Source: Pseudobdellovibrionaceae bacterium (lineage in GTDB: Bacteria > Bdellovibrionota > Bdellovibrionia > Bdellovibrionales > UBA1609). From it: 55,918 bases of DNA. Numbering within the stretch: position 1 is the stretch's first letter; each line of letters begins with the position of its first letter. Position numbers and translations under genes: made by a program. This document shows positions 1-8,023 of this stretch, piece by piece. A model generated the notes under the pieces. It worked only from the letters and a program-made list of their open reading frames with translations. It did not search any database and was not told the DNA's origin. The DNA is taken from positions 1 through 55,918 of the forward strand of contig JABJQG010000021.1 of NCBI GenBank assembly GCA_018663505.1, in the 5' to 3' direction.

Positions 1-95
1 TATAGACGATTATGACGTACGTTAATTTTTTAAGCTGTAGAGTCCAATTAAGGGGGGCTTTCATAGTCATAAATAAAATGACGCTTAGCTAAACC

Positions 96-115
96 AAAAG
101 GTACGGCGTACTTTT
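96..115 (-). terminator. possible dsbD terminator hairpin
   Basis: This is a short imperfect inverted repeat just past the dsbD stop codon. The arms AAAAG and CTTTT flank TAC/GTA, with one bulged G. The stem is short and the T-run is weak. It is placed where a dsbD terminator should be, but this is only a candidate. Confidence 0.3.
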
Positions 116-123
116 ACTTTCTT

Positions 124-1752
124 TTACTTCAACATATTTATTCTTTGTATAAAATCTTCTTCGGACTCAAAGCCTGTGAGCGTGAGGTCTCTGCGAATTT
201 TACCGTTGCTGTCGTAAAAGATCAGGTTAGGTAGCCCAATGATACCGTATTTTTCTTTTAGGTTTTGAAAATCACCATCTTGTAGAGTGGCATCAAACTT
301 AAAGAGAACAACATCTTTGTCTTTGAGTAATTGAATTACTTTTGGGTTGGTAAATGTTTTTTCTTCTAGCTCTATGCAAGCTGCGCACCAATCGGCCCAG
401 AAATCGATGATAATATTTTTTCCATCTGCCTTGGCTTTTTCGTAAAGTTTTTCACTATAGTTTTGCCAATCAGAATGGTTCTTGCTCTGAACTTGTTGCG
501 TGGTGTTTGATGGAATATATCTTTTGATAAGTGGGTAGGCATAATAGAAGGCCATAAAAAACATAACCGTTCCAAAAATATATTTTACAATATTCATCCA
601 TGCACCTGATTTTGGTAACTTGCTAGCTAAATGCGAGAAAGTTCCTAAAACTAAAAATAGAAGTCCGAAGCCAAGAGCAAAAGTAAACAGTAAGAAAAAA
701 CCTAGGGTCATATTTTGTGTTTTAGCCACATAGGTGAGTATACCCACTAGAACTGGACCCACACATGGGCTTGCCAAAATACCGGCGGCCATTCCTGCAA
801 GATAAGCATTTTTATAGCCTTTTGATTTAGAATCTGGGTTTAATTTCTTTTGAATAAAAGCAGGGGGTTGAAGCTCGAAGAGGCCAAACATACTCAAGCC
901 CATGGTAATAAAAATAATACAGATTACAGCAACGGCTGCAGGGTGTCCTAAAAATCCTCCAAATAAAGCTCCGGTTTTTGCGGCCACTAAGCCTAAAACA
1001 GCATAGGTTGTTGCTATTCCCAATACATAAACAGAGCTGAGTAAGAAGTTTTTAGTTTTATTTCTTTCGTGAGCTTTGTTACCAAGAATAGCCATAGTGA
1101 TGGGAATCATAGGGTAAATACATGGGGTGAAGCTGGTTAAGAGGCCCGCCATAAATACAAATAAAAAGACAGCTAATAATCCCATTTTATGTATACGTTG
1201 TTCCAGAGTGAGTTTAGTTTCAGGGAGAGGAATGGCGTTGCTAACAATGGTTCCAGTTGTTCCATTGGCGTCAAAAGGGGCTTTGAGTTCTGCCTCGGGC
1301 AAAATATTTAAGTTCACTTCTACAGGGACTTTAATTGGAAGTAGACAATAATCTTTTGTACAAGCTTGGTATTGAATTTTAAAAATGAATTTTTGAGTTC
1401 CTGTTTTCATATCCACAGGGAATTCAAAACGAGTGGTGAGAGTAGCTTTACCCTCTATGCCTTTTTTTATTTTTTTTGAGAATACATCCATGAATTCAAT
1501 AATGGGATCAATTTCTGGGTCCCCCAGGGCAATGTTTGGATGTGTGGGTGAACTTATTTTAAACTTTTCGGCATAGGCTTGATGTTTTGGGGCGAGGTCT
1601 AATTGAAAAACAAGGCTGGTGTTTTCTCCCACGTGGAAGCTGTCTTTTTCACCTATAAAACTTGCCGAAAGCGGGTTTTCATTAATAACAGCATTTGCCA
1701 TAATCTGGGAAAAACAGAAGAAGCTAAGACAAAGGTTGAGGATCAATTTCAT
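124..1752 (-). CDS. dsbD: thiol:disulfide interchange protein DsbD
   Basis: DsbD moves electrons from cytoplasmic thioredoxin across the inner membrane to periplasmic thiol proteins. All three classical parts are visible in 542 residues. An N-terminal signal peptide is followed by a periplasmic alpha domain with Cys131/Cys136 (ACTKDYC). A multi-pass membrane domain carries C211 (TSFTPCIYP) and C330 (ASPCVGPV). The C-terminal thioredoxin domain has the CAAC active site at 456-459 (FWADWCAAC). The length is normal for the family and all six redox cysteines are present. The ATG start has an AAGGA Shine-Dalgarno upstream on the minus strand. It is transcribed divergently from motA and appears monocistronic. 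Confidence 0.95.
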   Translation of the reverse strand: MKLILNLCLSFFCFSQIMANAVINENPLSASFIGEKDSFHVGENTSLVFQLDLAPKHQAYAEKFKISSPTHPNIALGDPEIDPIIEFMDVFSKKIKKGIEGKATLTTRFEFPVDMKTGTQKFIFKIQYQACTKDYCLLPIKVPVEVNLNILPEAELKAPFDANGTTGTIVSNAIPLPETKLTLEQRIHKMGLLAVFLFVFMAGLLTSFTPCIYPMIPITMAILGNKAHERNKTKNFLLSSVYVLGIATTYAVLGLVAAKTGALFGGFLGHPAAVAVICIIFITMGLSMFGLFELQPPAFIQKKLNPDSKSKGYKNAYLAGMAAGILASPCVGPVLVGILTYVAKTQNMTLGFFLLFTFALGFGLLFLVLGTFSHLASKLPKSGAWMNIVKYIFGTVMFFMAFYYAYPLIKRYIPSNTTQQVQSKNHSDWQNYSEKLYEKAKADGKNIIIDFWADWCAACIELEEKTFTNPKVIQLLKDKDVVLFKFDATLQDGDFQNLKEKYGIIGLPNLIFYDSNGKIRRDLTLTGFESEEDFIQRINMLK

Positions 1753-1889
1753 AAGCAGGTTCCTTAATTTAAATCTAATAAAAAAATTATAGCTAATTCT
1801 ATGACTATGGTCGAGAAATCTATAATTTAATCAGTATTTTTAACATTTGGCCATTTGAGCTCCGATATAAAGTATTAAGAGGAGTATTT

Positions 1890-2750
1890 ATGGGAATAGT
1901 AGGAGCCTTAATAGTTATAGTTTGTGTGTTCGGTGGTTTTTTAGCCGCTGGTGGACATATCCATGTAATATGGCAACCATTTGAGGTACTCATTATCGGT
2001 GGTGCGGCCCTAGGTGGGTTTATTATTGCAAATCCAATTCCTGCTATGAAGATGACTATAAAATTAGCTATAGCAGCGGTTTTTGCAAAGCCACCTTCAA
2101 AAACGGAATACGTTGAACTTTTGCAAATGATGTTTACCTTGTTTCAGATTTTTAGAAAAGATGGCCCGCAAGCTGTGGAGAAGCATATTGAGGAGCCTTC
2201 TAGTAGTGAAATATTTAAGGCATATCCTACAATTTTAAAAAACCACCATGCCATGGATTATTTAACAGATACCATGAAGATTACATTATCAGCGGATCTG
2301 ACCCAATATGATGTGGATGATTTATTAGATCAAGATTTAAAAGTAATGCATGAAGAAGAACATGCGGCACAGCATGCTGTTGCTTCTGTGAGTGATGCCA
2401 TGCCGGGTCTTGGGATTGTTGCGGCGGTACTAGGGATTGTACATACAATGGATTACTTAGATCAGGGTGTACAAGTCATTGGTGCCTTGGTTGCGGCCGC
2501 TCTTGTTGGTACGTTTTTGGGGATTTTAATGTCATACGGTTTTCTAGGCCCTTTGGCTGCAAAAATGGGAAATGATGCTGCTGCCAGTGGACGTTATTTA
2601 TTTGTGATTAAATCGGCCTTAGTGGCCTTACAAAGAGGGGCCCCGCCTTTAGTCTGTGTGGAATTTGGACGTCGTTCTATATACCCTTCAGAAAGACCGA
2701 CCTTTGACGAAATGGACAAAGCTACTAAAGAAGGCAAGAAAGCAGCTTAG
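1890..2750 (+). CDS. motA: flagellar motor stator protein MotA
   Basis: MotA is the membrane subunit of the proton-conducting flagellar stator, which works with MotB to turn the rotor. The 286-residue protein begins with a hydrophobic segment (MGIVGALIVIVCVFGGFLAA). It has a second early membrane segment, a charged cytoplasmic region around 95-165, and the conserved MotA block PGLGIVAAVLGIV followed by another membrane segment near 195-220 (VQVIGALVAAALVGTFLGI). The start is supported by GGAG upstream of the ATG. motB follows 55 bases downstream, and the pair is probably one operon. The family assignment is secure. Which of possibly several stator pairs of this organism it represents cannot be told here. 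Confidence 0.95.
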   Translation: MGIVGALIVIVCVFGGFLAAGGHIHVIWQPFEVLIIGGAALGGFIIANPIPAMKMTIKLAIAAVFAKPPSKTEYVELLQMMFTLFQIFRKDGPQAVEKHIEEPSSSEIFKAYPTILKNHHAMDYLTDTMKITLSADLTQYDVDDLLDQDLKVMHEEEHAAQHAVASVSDAMPGLGIVAAVLGIVHTMDYLDQGVQVIGALVAAALVGTFLGILMSYGFLGPLAAKMGNDAAASGRYLFVIKSALVALQRGAPPLVCVEFGRRSIYPSERPTFDEMDKATKEGKKAA

Positions 2751-2805
2751 CGCATGTAAATAAATGGAATTGTTTGATATAATATTAACTTTAAAGGATT
2801 AAAAG

Positions 2806-3702
2806 TTGGCAGATAAAGAACCCATGGTAGTTATTAAAAAGATCACCGTCGTTGCGGCAGGTGGTCACGGGGGAGCCTGGAAGGTGGCTTTTGCGGATTT
2901 TATGACAGCCCTAATGGCTTTCTTTCTGGTGATGTGGCTTGTTGCTCAATCTGAAGAAGTGAAAAAAAATGTATCCGATTATTTTTCTACTCCAAGTGTT
3001 ATTGAATATAACTTCTCAAACTATGGTGCAGAGCTCACTCTAGAAAAACTTTTTTTAGATTTAATTAATGAGCCCCTTAACTTCTTTCAGGCTTTTATGA
3101 AACCTGCGGATTTAACTCCAAATATAATGTCATCAGGATCACGGAAAATGGTTTTACATCAGATTGCGGATCAGCTAGGTGATGTTGCTGGAGATGTTCA
3201 GGTTTATGGTGATAACATTAAGTTTTCAATCCCTGCAGATCAAATGTTTTTAGACGGTACTGGTAAACCCAATTCGCAATTTGTAGCAGTGATGGAGAAG
3301 ATAAAAGGTCTTACCCAAGGTTTAGAGGACTCAAATGTATATATTAATTCAGTGATGTATACCAAAGGAACCCCTGACAACAAGTCCACTACGGCAAAAA
3401 AAATATCTGAAAAAAGGTTAGATTTAATTTCAAGAAAAATTGAGGTTGGCTTAGAGCACGAAACCGTAGATGTGTTTGGTAAATTTAGCATCGACCCAAA
3501 GTCTAATAAGCCGGTAAAGCCAGACCATATTAATGGTGTATTGCAGTTTAAAATCAACCAAAAGAAACTCCTTTCCGATGGCAGAAAGCCCAGGGAAATG
3601 AAACAAATGTTTGATGAAAAACGTGATGAAGATATGGATGTTTATAATGATTTTGTAAATCGCCTGGTAAATGAAAAAAAGAAAAAGAAAGTAAAGAAGT
3701 AA
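2806..3702 (+). CDS. motB: flagellar motor stator protein MotB
   Basis: MotB anchors the stator to peptidoglycan and carries the proton-binding aspartate. The single N-terminal membrane helix contains that residue, Asp31, in VAFADFMTALMAFFLVMWL. The C-terminal half (about 125-265) looks like a divergent OmpA-type peptidoglycan-binding domain: KISEKRLDL resembles the SxxRA helix. The usual arginine-rich NRRVEI ending is replaced by NGVLQFKI. The tail is very lysine-rich. The start is TTG, preceded by AGGA at a spacing of seven bases. It lies directly after motA, and the two are expected to assemble as one stator. Confidence 0.92.
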   Translation: MADKEPMVVIKKITVVAAGGHGGAWKVAFADFMTALMAFFLVMWLVAQSEEVKKNVSDYFSTPSVIEYNFSNYGAELTLEKLFLDLINEPLNFFQAFMKPADLTPNIMSSGSRKMVLHQIADQLGDVAGDVQVYGDNIKFSIPADQMFLDGTGKPNSQFVAVMEKIKGLTQGLEDSNVYINSVMYTKGTPDNKSTTAKKISEKRLDLISRKIEVGLEHETVDVFGKFSIDPKSNKPVKPDHINGVLQFKINQKKLLSDGRKPREMKQMFDEKRDEDMDVYNDFVNRLVNEKKKKKVKK

Positions 3703-3794
3703 AATAAAGTAAAGTAAAAACGTAAAAATAAATAAATAACACAAAACAAATGCAGTTTTTTGAGTGCTCTTTTAGGTTAGGTTGTTGATAGATA

Positions 3795-4466
3795 ATGAAG
3801 GATTGCAAATTAGTTTTTTATTCCGGTGGCCAACTCAGTAAAAATCAACACATTCATAAAGAGCTGGTTCGCTTAGTAGGAAACAAGAAAAAGATTACAA
3901 TGACCTACGTCCCTTTTTGCCATGATAACCACAAAATATTCTTTGCTCGGGCAATAAAAAGATATGCAAAGTTTGGTGTTACTGATTTTCATTGCTTACC
4001 TGTAGATATACATGTGGGTCCCGCAAAAATTAAAAAGCTAGTAAAATCTGATATTATTTATCTTGCTGGTGGGAACACTTATTATTTTTTAAAGTATTTA
4101 AGAAAGTCTAAGGTGTTTCACAGTTTGCGTGATTATGTGAAAAATGGTGGTGTTCTGGGCGGCTTAAGTGCTGGAGGGATTATTATGTCCCCGCATATTG
4201 AATTAGCCGGTTACCCCAGCTTTGATCACCATGCCGATGAGAATGAAGTGGGTCTTAAGCGTAAAGGTGGGTTAAATTTAGTAAACTTTGAGTTCTATCC
4301 ACATTACACGAGTTCTCCACGCCTGGATAAGGCCCTTAAGGACTACTCCTTACAGTCTAAGTACCCAATAATAGCTTGTCATGATGGCAGTGGAGTCGTA
4401 GTTGAGGGTAAAAATCGTCAAATTTTAGGTGAGTTTAAGATCTTCCATAGAGGGCAAAAGATCTAA
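3795..4466 (+). CDS. peptidase E-like protein (peptidase family S51)
   Basis: This 223-residue cytoplasmic protein resembles dipeptidase E, a serine peptidase that cleaves Asp-X dipeptides, and related cyanophycinases. Visible signatures are the glycine-rich GGNTYYFLKYL loop and the nucleophile elbow GGLSAGGI, with serine at the expected position. A later CHDGSGVVVEG segment matches the conserved C-terminal part of PepE. The length fits PepE (about 230 residues). There is no signal peptide. It stands alone between motB and the tRNA genes. The substrate is not predictable from sequence alone, because S51 members also include cyanophycinase. Confidence 0.8.
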   Translation: MKDCKLVFYSGGQLSKNQHIHKELVRLVGNKKKITMTYVPFCHDNHKIFFARAIKRYAKFGVTDFHCLPVDIHVGPAKIKKLVKSDIIYLAGGNTYYFLKYLRKSKVFHSLRDYVKNGGVLGGLSAGGIIMSPHIELAGYPSFDHHADENEVGLKRKGGLNLVNFEFYPHYTSSPRLDKALKDYSLQSKYPIIACHDGSGVVVEGKNRQILGEFKIFHRGQKI

Positions 4467-4550
4467 AATCCTTAATTTTTCAGCATAAGTACCATTGGCG
4501 CCTTTATTTATGGCAAAAATCAAAAAAAATCATGTTATTTTAAAACACAG

Positions 4551-4580
4551 TTGACAAAAAGCTGAATATTTTAGAGATTG
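4551..4580 (+). promoter_or_regulatory. possible promoter of tRNA-Lys/tRNA-Glu
   Basis: A perfect TTGACA -35 box lies at 4551-4556, about 45 bases before the tRNA-Lys gene. The best -10 candidates at a spacing of 15-17 (for example GAGATT at 4574) match only three of six consensus positions, so only the -35 element is convincing. Confidence 0.4.
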
Positions 4581-4600
4581 TGTTTTCTGATTTTTCAGAT

Positions 4601-4676
4601 GATTCGTTAGCTCAGTTGGTAGAGCATCTCCCTTTTAAGGAGAGGGTCCATGGTTCGAGCCCATGACGAGTCACCA
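4601..4676 (+). tRNA. tRNA-Lys (TTT)
   Basis: A full cloverleaf can be folded. The acceptor stem GATTCGT pairs with ACGAGTC. The D arm is GCTCAGTTGGTAGAGC and the anticodon stem is TCTCC/GGAGA. The loop CTTTTAA carries anticodon TTT at 4634-4636, and the T arm contains GGTTCGAGCC. The discriminator A and CCA (4674-4676) are encoded. Confidence 0.97.
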
Positions 4677-4688
4677 TTTTTGTCTTGA

Positions 4689-4764
4689 GTTCCTGTCGTC
4701 TAGAGGCCTAGGACATCGCCCTTTCACGGCGAAGACACGGGTTCGACTCCCGTCGGGAATGCCA
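4689..4764 (+). tRNA. tRNA-Glu (TTC)
   Basis: A full cloverleaf can be folded. The acceptor stem GTTCCTG pairs with CGGGAAT (with G-T wobbles). The anticodon stem is TCGCC/GGCGA and the loop CTTTCAC carries TTC at 4723-4725. The T arm is ACGGG-TTCGACT-CCCGT, and CCA is encoded at 4762-4764. It lies 12 bases after tRNA-Lys, so the two are probably co-transcribed. Confidence 0.97.
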
Positions 4765-4786
4765 ATTTAAATTAAAATGATATAAA

Positions 4787-4817
4787 AACCACTTGTGAAT
4801 TTAGGAGTGGTTGGTGT
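4787..4817. terminator. bidirectional terminator between tRNA-Glu and the DUF4143 gene
   Basis: The inverted repeat AACCACT / AGTGGTT (7 bp, 12-base loop) lies at 4787-4812 between the tRNA operon and the converging minus-strand gene. On the minus strand the stem is followed by a run of five T. On the plus strand the tail is weaker (TGGTGTTTT). It probably ends transcription from both sides. Confidence 0.5.
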
Positions 4818-4846
4818 TTTAAGCTACTTAAGACTCTAAGTATACA

Positions 4847-6007
4847 TTATGTATCAGGACGAACAGAGTCTATATAATCTAAAATATTATATGCCATTAT
4901 ATCTTTATGCAGAGGGTATGGTTCATCAACACGCGCAATAACCACGGTTTTGGTTGGTTGAACATCTTCTATTGCTTTCCAGAATCCATCTTCAACTTTT
5001 GGTGTGGTAGATGCTTTTATTTCAAAAGCCAGTTTTTCTTTACCTTTTAAGAGTATTAAATCTAACTCGTGGCCTTTGGCAGTTCTATAAAAGTAGGGCG
5101 TATGTCTTGGATAAAGACGAATAAGGTTTTCAATGACTAAACTCTCAAAACTAAAGCCATAGACTGGGTGGCCTAGAAGGTCATTGAAATTTTCAATACC
5201 TAAAAGTGTATGCACAATACCAGTGTCTCTAATGTAGATTTTAGGAGATTTTACTAAGCGCTTTTTTAAATTTTCATGATAGGGTTGCAATAGCCGAATC
5301 ATGAATGTTTCTTCTAATATATGTAAGTAATTTTTAATGGTATTGGAGCTTACACCCAGTGATGTTCCTAGTTTTGTTGAGTTTAATAACTGCCCCTGAA
5401 TATGTGCACACATTTTCCAAAAATTATTTAGAACCATTGAGGGCACTCTGAAACCAAGCTGAGGAAGGTCACGTTCTAAAAAGGTTTTAATATAATTTTC
5501 TCTCCATATAGAGCTTTCCTCAATACTTGCTTTAAGGCAACTTCTTGGAAAGCCTCCATAGAGCCATAGTTTATCCACGCTCATTATTTGTTTCACTTCT
5601 GGAAGCATAAACGGAGTAATTTCTATGTATGAAATTCGGCCAGCTAAAGTCTCAGAACTTTGTTTAATTAAATCCCTAGAGGCCGATCCTAATACCAAAA
5701 ATTGCTGATTTTCGCCAACCTCATCCACATAAGAGCGCATTTGGCGAAACAGTTCTGGCTTTAACTGAATCTCATCTAGACAAATGAGGCGTCCTTTATT
5801 TGCATTAAAGAAGGACCATACATCATTAAGTTTATTTAAATCACTAGCCTTTTCTAAGTCTAAAAAAACAGTATTTGGAATATTCTTTAGAAGCTCCCTT
5901 GCAAGGGTAGATTTTCCACATTGCCGCGGCCCTAATAAGGCAACAACGGGGTTACTCTTAAGTTGATTTTTGATGAATGGAAAAAGAGATCTATGGACAT
6001 AGTGCAT
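4847..6007 (-). CDS. AAA ATPase with C-terminal DUF4143 domain
   Basis: This 386-residue protein belongs to the widespread AAA_14/DUF4143 ATPase group, whose role is unclear. The Walker A motif is GPRQCGKST at residues 26-34. Walker B is in RLICLDEIQ near 75. A sensor-like VLGSASRDLI follows, and the linker has the family-typical GRISYIEITPF. The C-terminal domain carries a nuclease-fold-like pattern (ELDLILL...FEIKAS, a D...ExK arrangement), but activity is not established. The gene is alone on its strand and ends at a bidirectional terminator. Its first eight codons lie inside a long palindrome, and no good Shine-Dalgarno is visible before the ATG. These genes often sit in accessory DNA. 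Confidence 0.85.
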   Translation of the reverse strand: MHYVHRSLFPFIKNQLKSNPVVALLGPRQCGKSTLARELLKNIPNTVFLDLEKASDLNKLNDVWSFFNANKGRLICLDEIQLKPELFRQMRSYVDEVGENQQFLVLGSASRDLIKQSSETLAGRISYIEITPFMLPEVKQIMSVDKLWLYGGFPRSCLKASIEESSIWRENYIKTFLERDLPQLGFRVPSMVLNNFWKMCAHIQGQLLNSTKLGTSLGVSSNTIKNYLHILEETFMIRLLQPYHENLKKRLVKSPKIYIRDTGIVHTLLGIENFNDLLGHPVYGFSFESLVIENLIRLYPRHTPYFYRTAKGHELDLILLKGKEKLAFEIKASTTPKVEDGFWKAIEDVQPTKTVVIARVDEPYPLHKDIMAYNILDYIDSVRPDT

Positions 6008-6052
6008 ATCTGAAGTCTATCTTCAAATATGCACTATGTCCATAGATCTCTT
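5984..6052. repeat. 69-bp near-perfect palindrome over the start codon of the DUF4143 gene
   Basis: The arms 5984-6009 and 6027-6052 are perfect reverse complements over 26 bp. After one mismatch (6010/6026) the spacer itself is a TGAAG/CTTCA stem with the 5-base loop TCTAT. The left arm holds the first codons of the minus-strand ATPase gene (MHYVHRSL). The right arm therefore repeats the same codons in the opposite direction on the plus strand, ending soon after in a stop. Confidence 0.95.
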
Positions 6053-6200
6053 ATAATATAAGTGTGTTAACGGGTGCAATTAGGTCTTAATTCTAGCTAG
6101 AACATCTTTCACGTGGAATATTGAGGGAACCCAAGCTTCATGTAACACTGAATGAGCTCTCAAAATAGCAGCGTATACCCATCCATAAATTGGAGTTCAG

Positions 6201-6323
6201 GTGCAGCCTAATAAACTAAAAAAATACAATGAGGTAATGTCTGCAATTGTCCCCACGATTGCAGTTTTTGGAACGGCTGTTGCTTTAATTGTGGCTCTAG
6301 TGAGTAGGGTGATTATGAAATAA
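6201..6323 (+). CDS. possible 40-residue membrane peptide
   Basis: A short open frame starts at GTG 6201, with GGAG five bases upstream, and ends at TAA 6321-6323. The product begins with a basic, polar stretch (VQPNKLKKYNEV). This is followed by about 22 hydrophobic residues (IVPTIAVFGTAVALIVALV) and a short basic tail (SRVIMK), which is the layout of a single-pass small membrane protein. No family is recognised. It lies in a 600-base region with no other gene, between the palindrome and the MscS gene. An in-frame stop just upstream limits the start choice. It could be chance. Confidence 0.4.
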   Translation: MQPNKLKKYNEVMSAIVPTIAVFGTAVALIVALVSRVIMK

Positions 6324-6487
6324 AAGAAAACAAGGCGTACCTGCAAAAAATGACACTGAGGAAATTACACTAAAAGTGACAATGCCTTTAATTACTAAAT
6401 TTTCAGACTATATAATGGTGCAGGAGTTTGGGCACTAAGACCTCTTAAGGCGAAGATGCAAGTTGATCCTCTGTAAGAAACACAATG

Positions 6488-6566
6488 AATAGTGAAAACC
6501 CAAAAGTAGAGAGCAAGCCTTAAGAAAATATTATTAGAGGAGTGACAAGGTGTGGTTTTCACTATT
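6488..6566. repeat. 13-bp inverted repeat upstream of the mscS-like gene
   Basis: Positions 6488-6500 and 6554-6566 are perfect reverse complements (AATAGTGAAAACC / GGTTTTCACTATT), separated by 53 bases. The right arm ends about 44 bases before the mscS start codon. It may fold in the leader RNA or bind a regulator. The rest of 6053-6609 holds only the small frame at 6201 and no other supportable gene. Confidence 0.5.
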
Positions 6567-6609
6567 ATATATGTCATTTAAAATTGAAATATTCTACGGG
6601 AGAAATATA

Positions 6610-7455
6610 ATGGAAAATGAGCTCATTAGCAGTGCGAGTAAATTTAGTAAACACTACGATACAGCAATAGAAATGATCATTGTATATACTCCAAAGCTGT
6701 TATTGGCTTTGATCGTCCTTTTTGTAGGTCTTTGGGTTATAAAAGTTTTCTCTCGTGGACTTGAAAAAGTTTTAGAGGCAAGACGCGTAGATGTTTCGCT
6801 TCGAGGTTTTTTGGTTAGCTTTGCAAGTATTGCTTTTAAGTTAGTTCTAGTCATCGCTGTAATTGATATGGTGGGTATAAAAACCACATCATTTGTGGCC
6901 ATTTTAGGAGCTGCTGGTTTGGCCATTGGCTTAGCGCTTCAGGGGAGTCTCTCCAACTTAGCTGGTGGTGTTATGATCTTATCTTTTCGACCATTTAAAA
7001 CGGGTGATTACATTATTGCACAAGGTGAAGAAGGTACTGTTCAAAGAATTGATGTATTTACTACTTGGCTCAATAAACTTGATAATCGACGAGTGATACT
7101 ACCCAATGGCCCATTGGCCTCAGGGGCAATCATTAACGTTACAGCTGAGGAAACGCGACGTGTGGATATTGCTGTGGGAGTGAGCTATAATTCTGATATT
7201 GATCAAACACGCAAAGTTTTATTAGAGCTTGCTGAAAAAGATGCTCGTATTTTAAAAACACCAGAACCATTTGTTGGCCTAGCAGAAATGGGTGATAGCT
7301 CAGTGAATTTTACCTTTCGTGTATGGTGTAAATGTGAAGACTACTGGGGTGTTTATTTTGATACCAACGAAGCTGTTAAAAAGGCATTAGACGCAAATAA
7401 ACTAGAAATTCCATTTCCACAACGAGATATACATCTTTACAATCATAATCAATAA
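6610..7455 (+). CDS. small-conductance mechanosensitive channel, MscS family
   Basis: MscS channels open under membrane tension to release solutes during osmotic downshock. The protein has three N-terminal membrane helices: about 15-50 (LLLALIVLFVGLWVI), 75-100, and the pore helix with its glycine/alanine-rich pattern (GAAGLAIGLALQGSLSNLAGG). The beta domain follows (FKTGDYIIAQGEEGTVQRI), then the C-terminal domain ending in the typical IPFPQRDIHLY. I chose ATG 6610, which has GGGAG seven bases upstream, over the longer GTG frame from 6550. This gives 281 residues, close to E. coli MscS (286). It is monocistronic. Confidence 0.92.
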   Translation: MENELISSASKFSKHYDTAIEMIIVYTPKLLLALIVLFVGLWVIKVFSRGLEKVLEARRVDVSLRGFLVSFASIAFKLVLVIAVIDMVGIKTTSFVAILGAAGLAIGLALQGSLSNLAGGVMILSFRPFKTGDYIIAQGEEGTVQRIDVFTTWLNKLDNRRVILPNGPLASGAIINVTAEETRRVDIAVGVSYNSDIDQTRKVLLELAEKDARILKTPEPFVGLAEMGDSSVNFTFRVWCKCEDYWGVYFDTNEAVKKALDANKLEIPFPQRDIHLYNHNQ

Positions 7456-7651
7456 AAAGTTCAGGTTTAATTAGAAAGCCAAATGTCTAATAAATCCATA
7501 TTGTGAATAAAATTTCTGATTCAAAACATTTTATTATAAAACAGTATCTGTGTAGTGTTGTAAGCAGTATATATATTTCAAACACTGATTATATGAGACT
7601 ATAACATATTCTGTCATGCTATATGGGTGTTTTCTAACACAAAAGGAACTT

Positions 7652-7984
7652 ATGAAAATACTATTTGGAATTCTGTTAACCCTTAGCTTTGCACAAGCTG
7701 CTCAATCTGAAACTTTTAAAACACAATATACTGGTGCTGAAGCAGATAAGCTGATTTCAAACATTATCGAATTAGAGAGCCAGGGCCTTGTTGAGTATAT
7801 GAGTTACGATAGTTTTTCCACGAATGAATCCGCTGTAAGTGACGAGTATTTACGAGACTCATGGATGATATTTGAATTGAATTTAAATGGTAAAACAATT
7901 TCTTGCGAGTCTCATACATATATGACAATGGGAGAAATTAGCCAGGAATTGCCTCAAAATTCAAAAGAATGTAGTGTAAATTAA
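7652..7984 (+). CDS. small secreted protein of unknown function
   Basis: I do not recognise this 110-residue protein. It starts with a clear signal peptide (MKILFGILLTLSFAQA, cleavage probably after AQA) and continues with an acidic, soluble domain containing two cysteines (ISCES and KECSV) that could pair in the periplasm. ATG 7652 is preceded by AAGGA and is preferred over a longer frame from 7616, because the signal peptide then begins at residue 1. It sits alone between mscS and the convergent secreted protein. Confidence 0.65.
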   Translation: MKILFGILLTLSFAQAAQSETFKTQYTGAEADKLISNIIELESQGLVEYMSYDSFSTNESAVSDEYLRDSWMIFELNLNGKTISCESHTYMTMGEISQELPQNSKECSVN

Positions 7985-8023
7985 TTTGTAGTAATTCTTG
8001 ACCTAAGTTCGGAGAGCAGTGAA

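Noticed and set aside
6395-6577. 60-codon minus-strand frame upstream of mscS
   Set aside because: No Shine-Dalgarno and no recognisable pattern; it overlaps the 13-bp inverted repeat.
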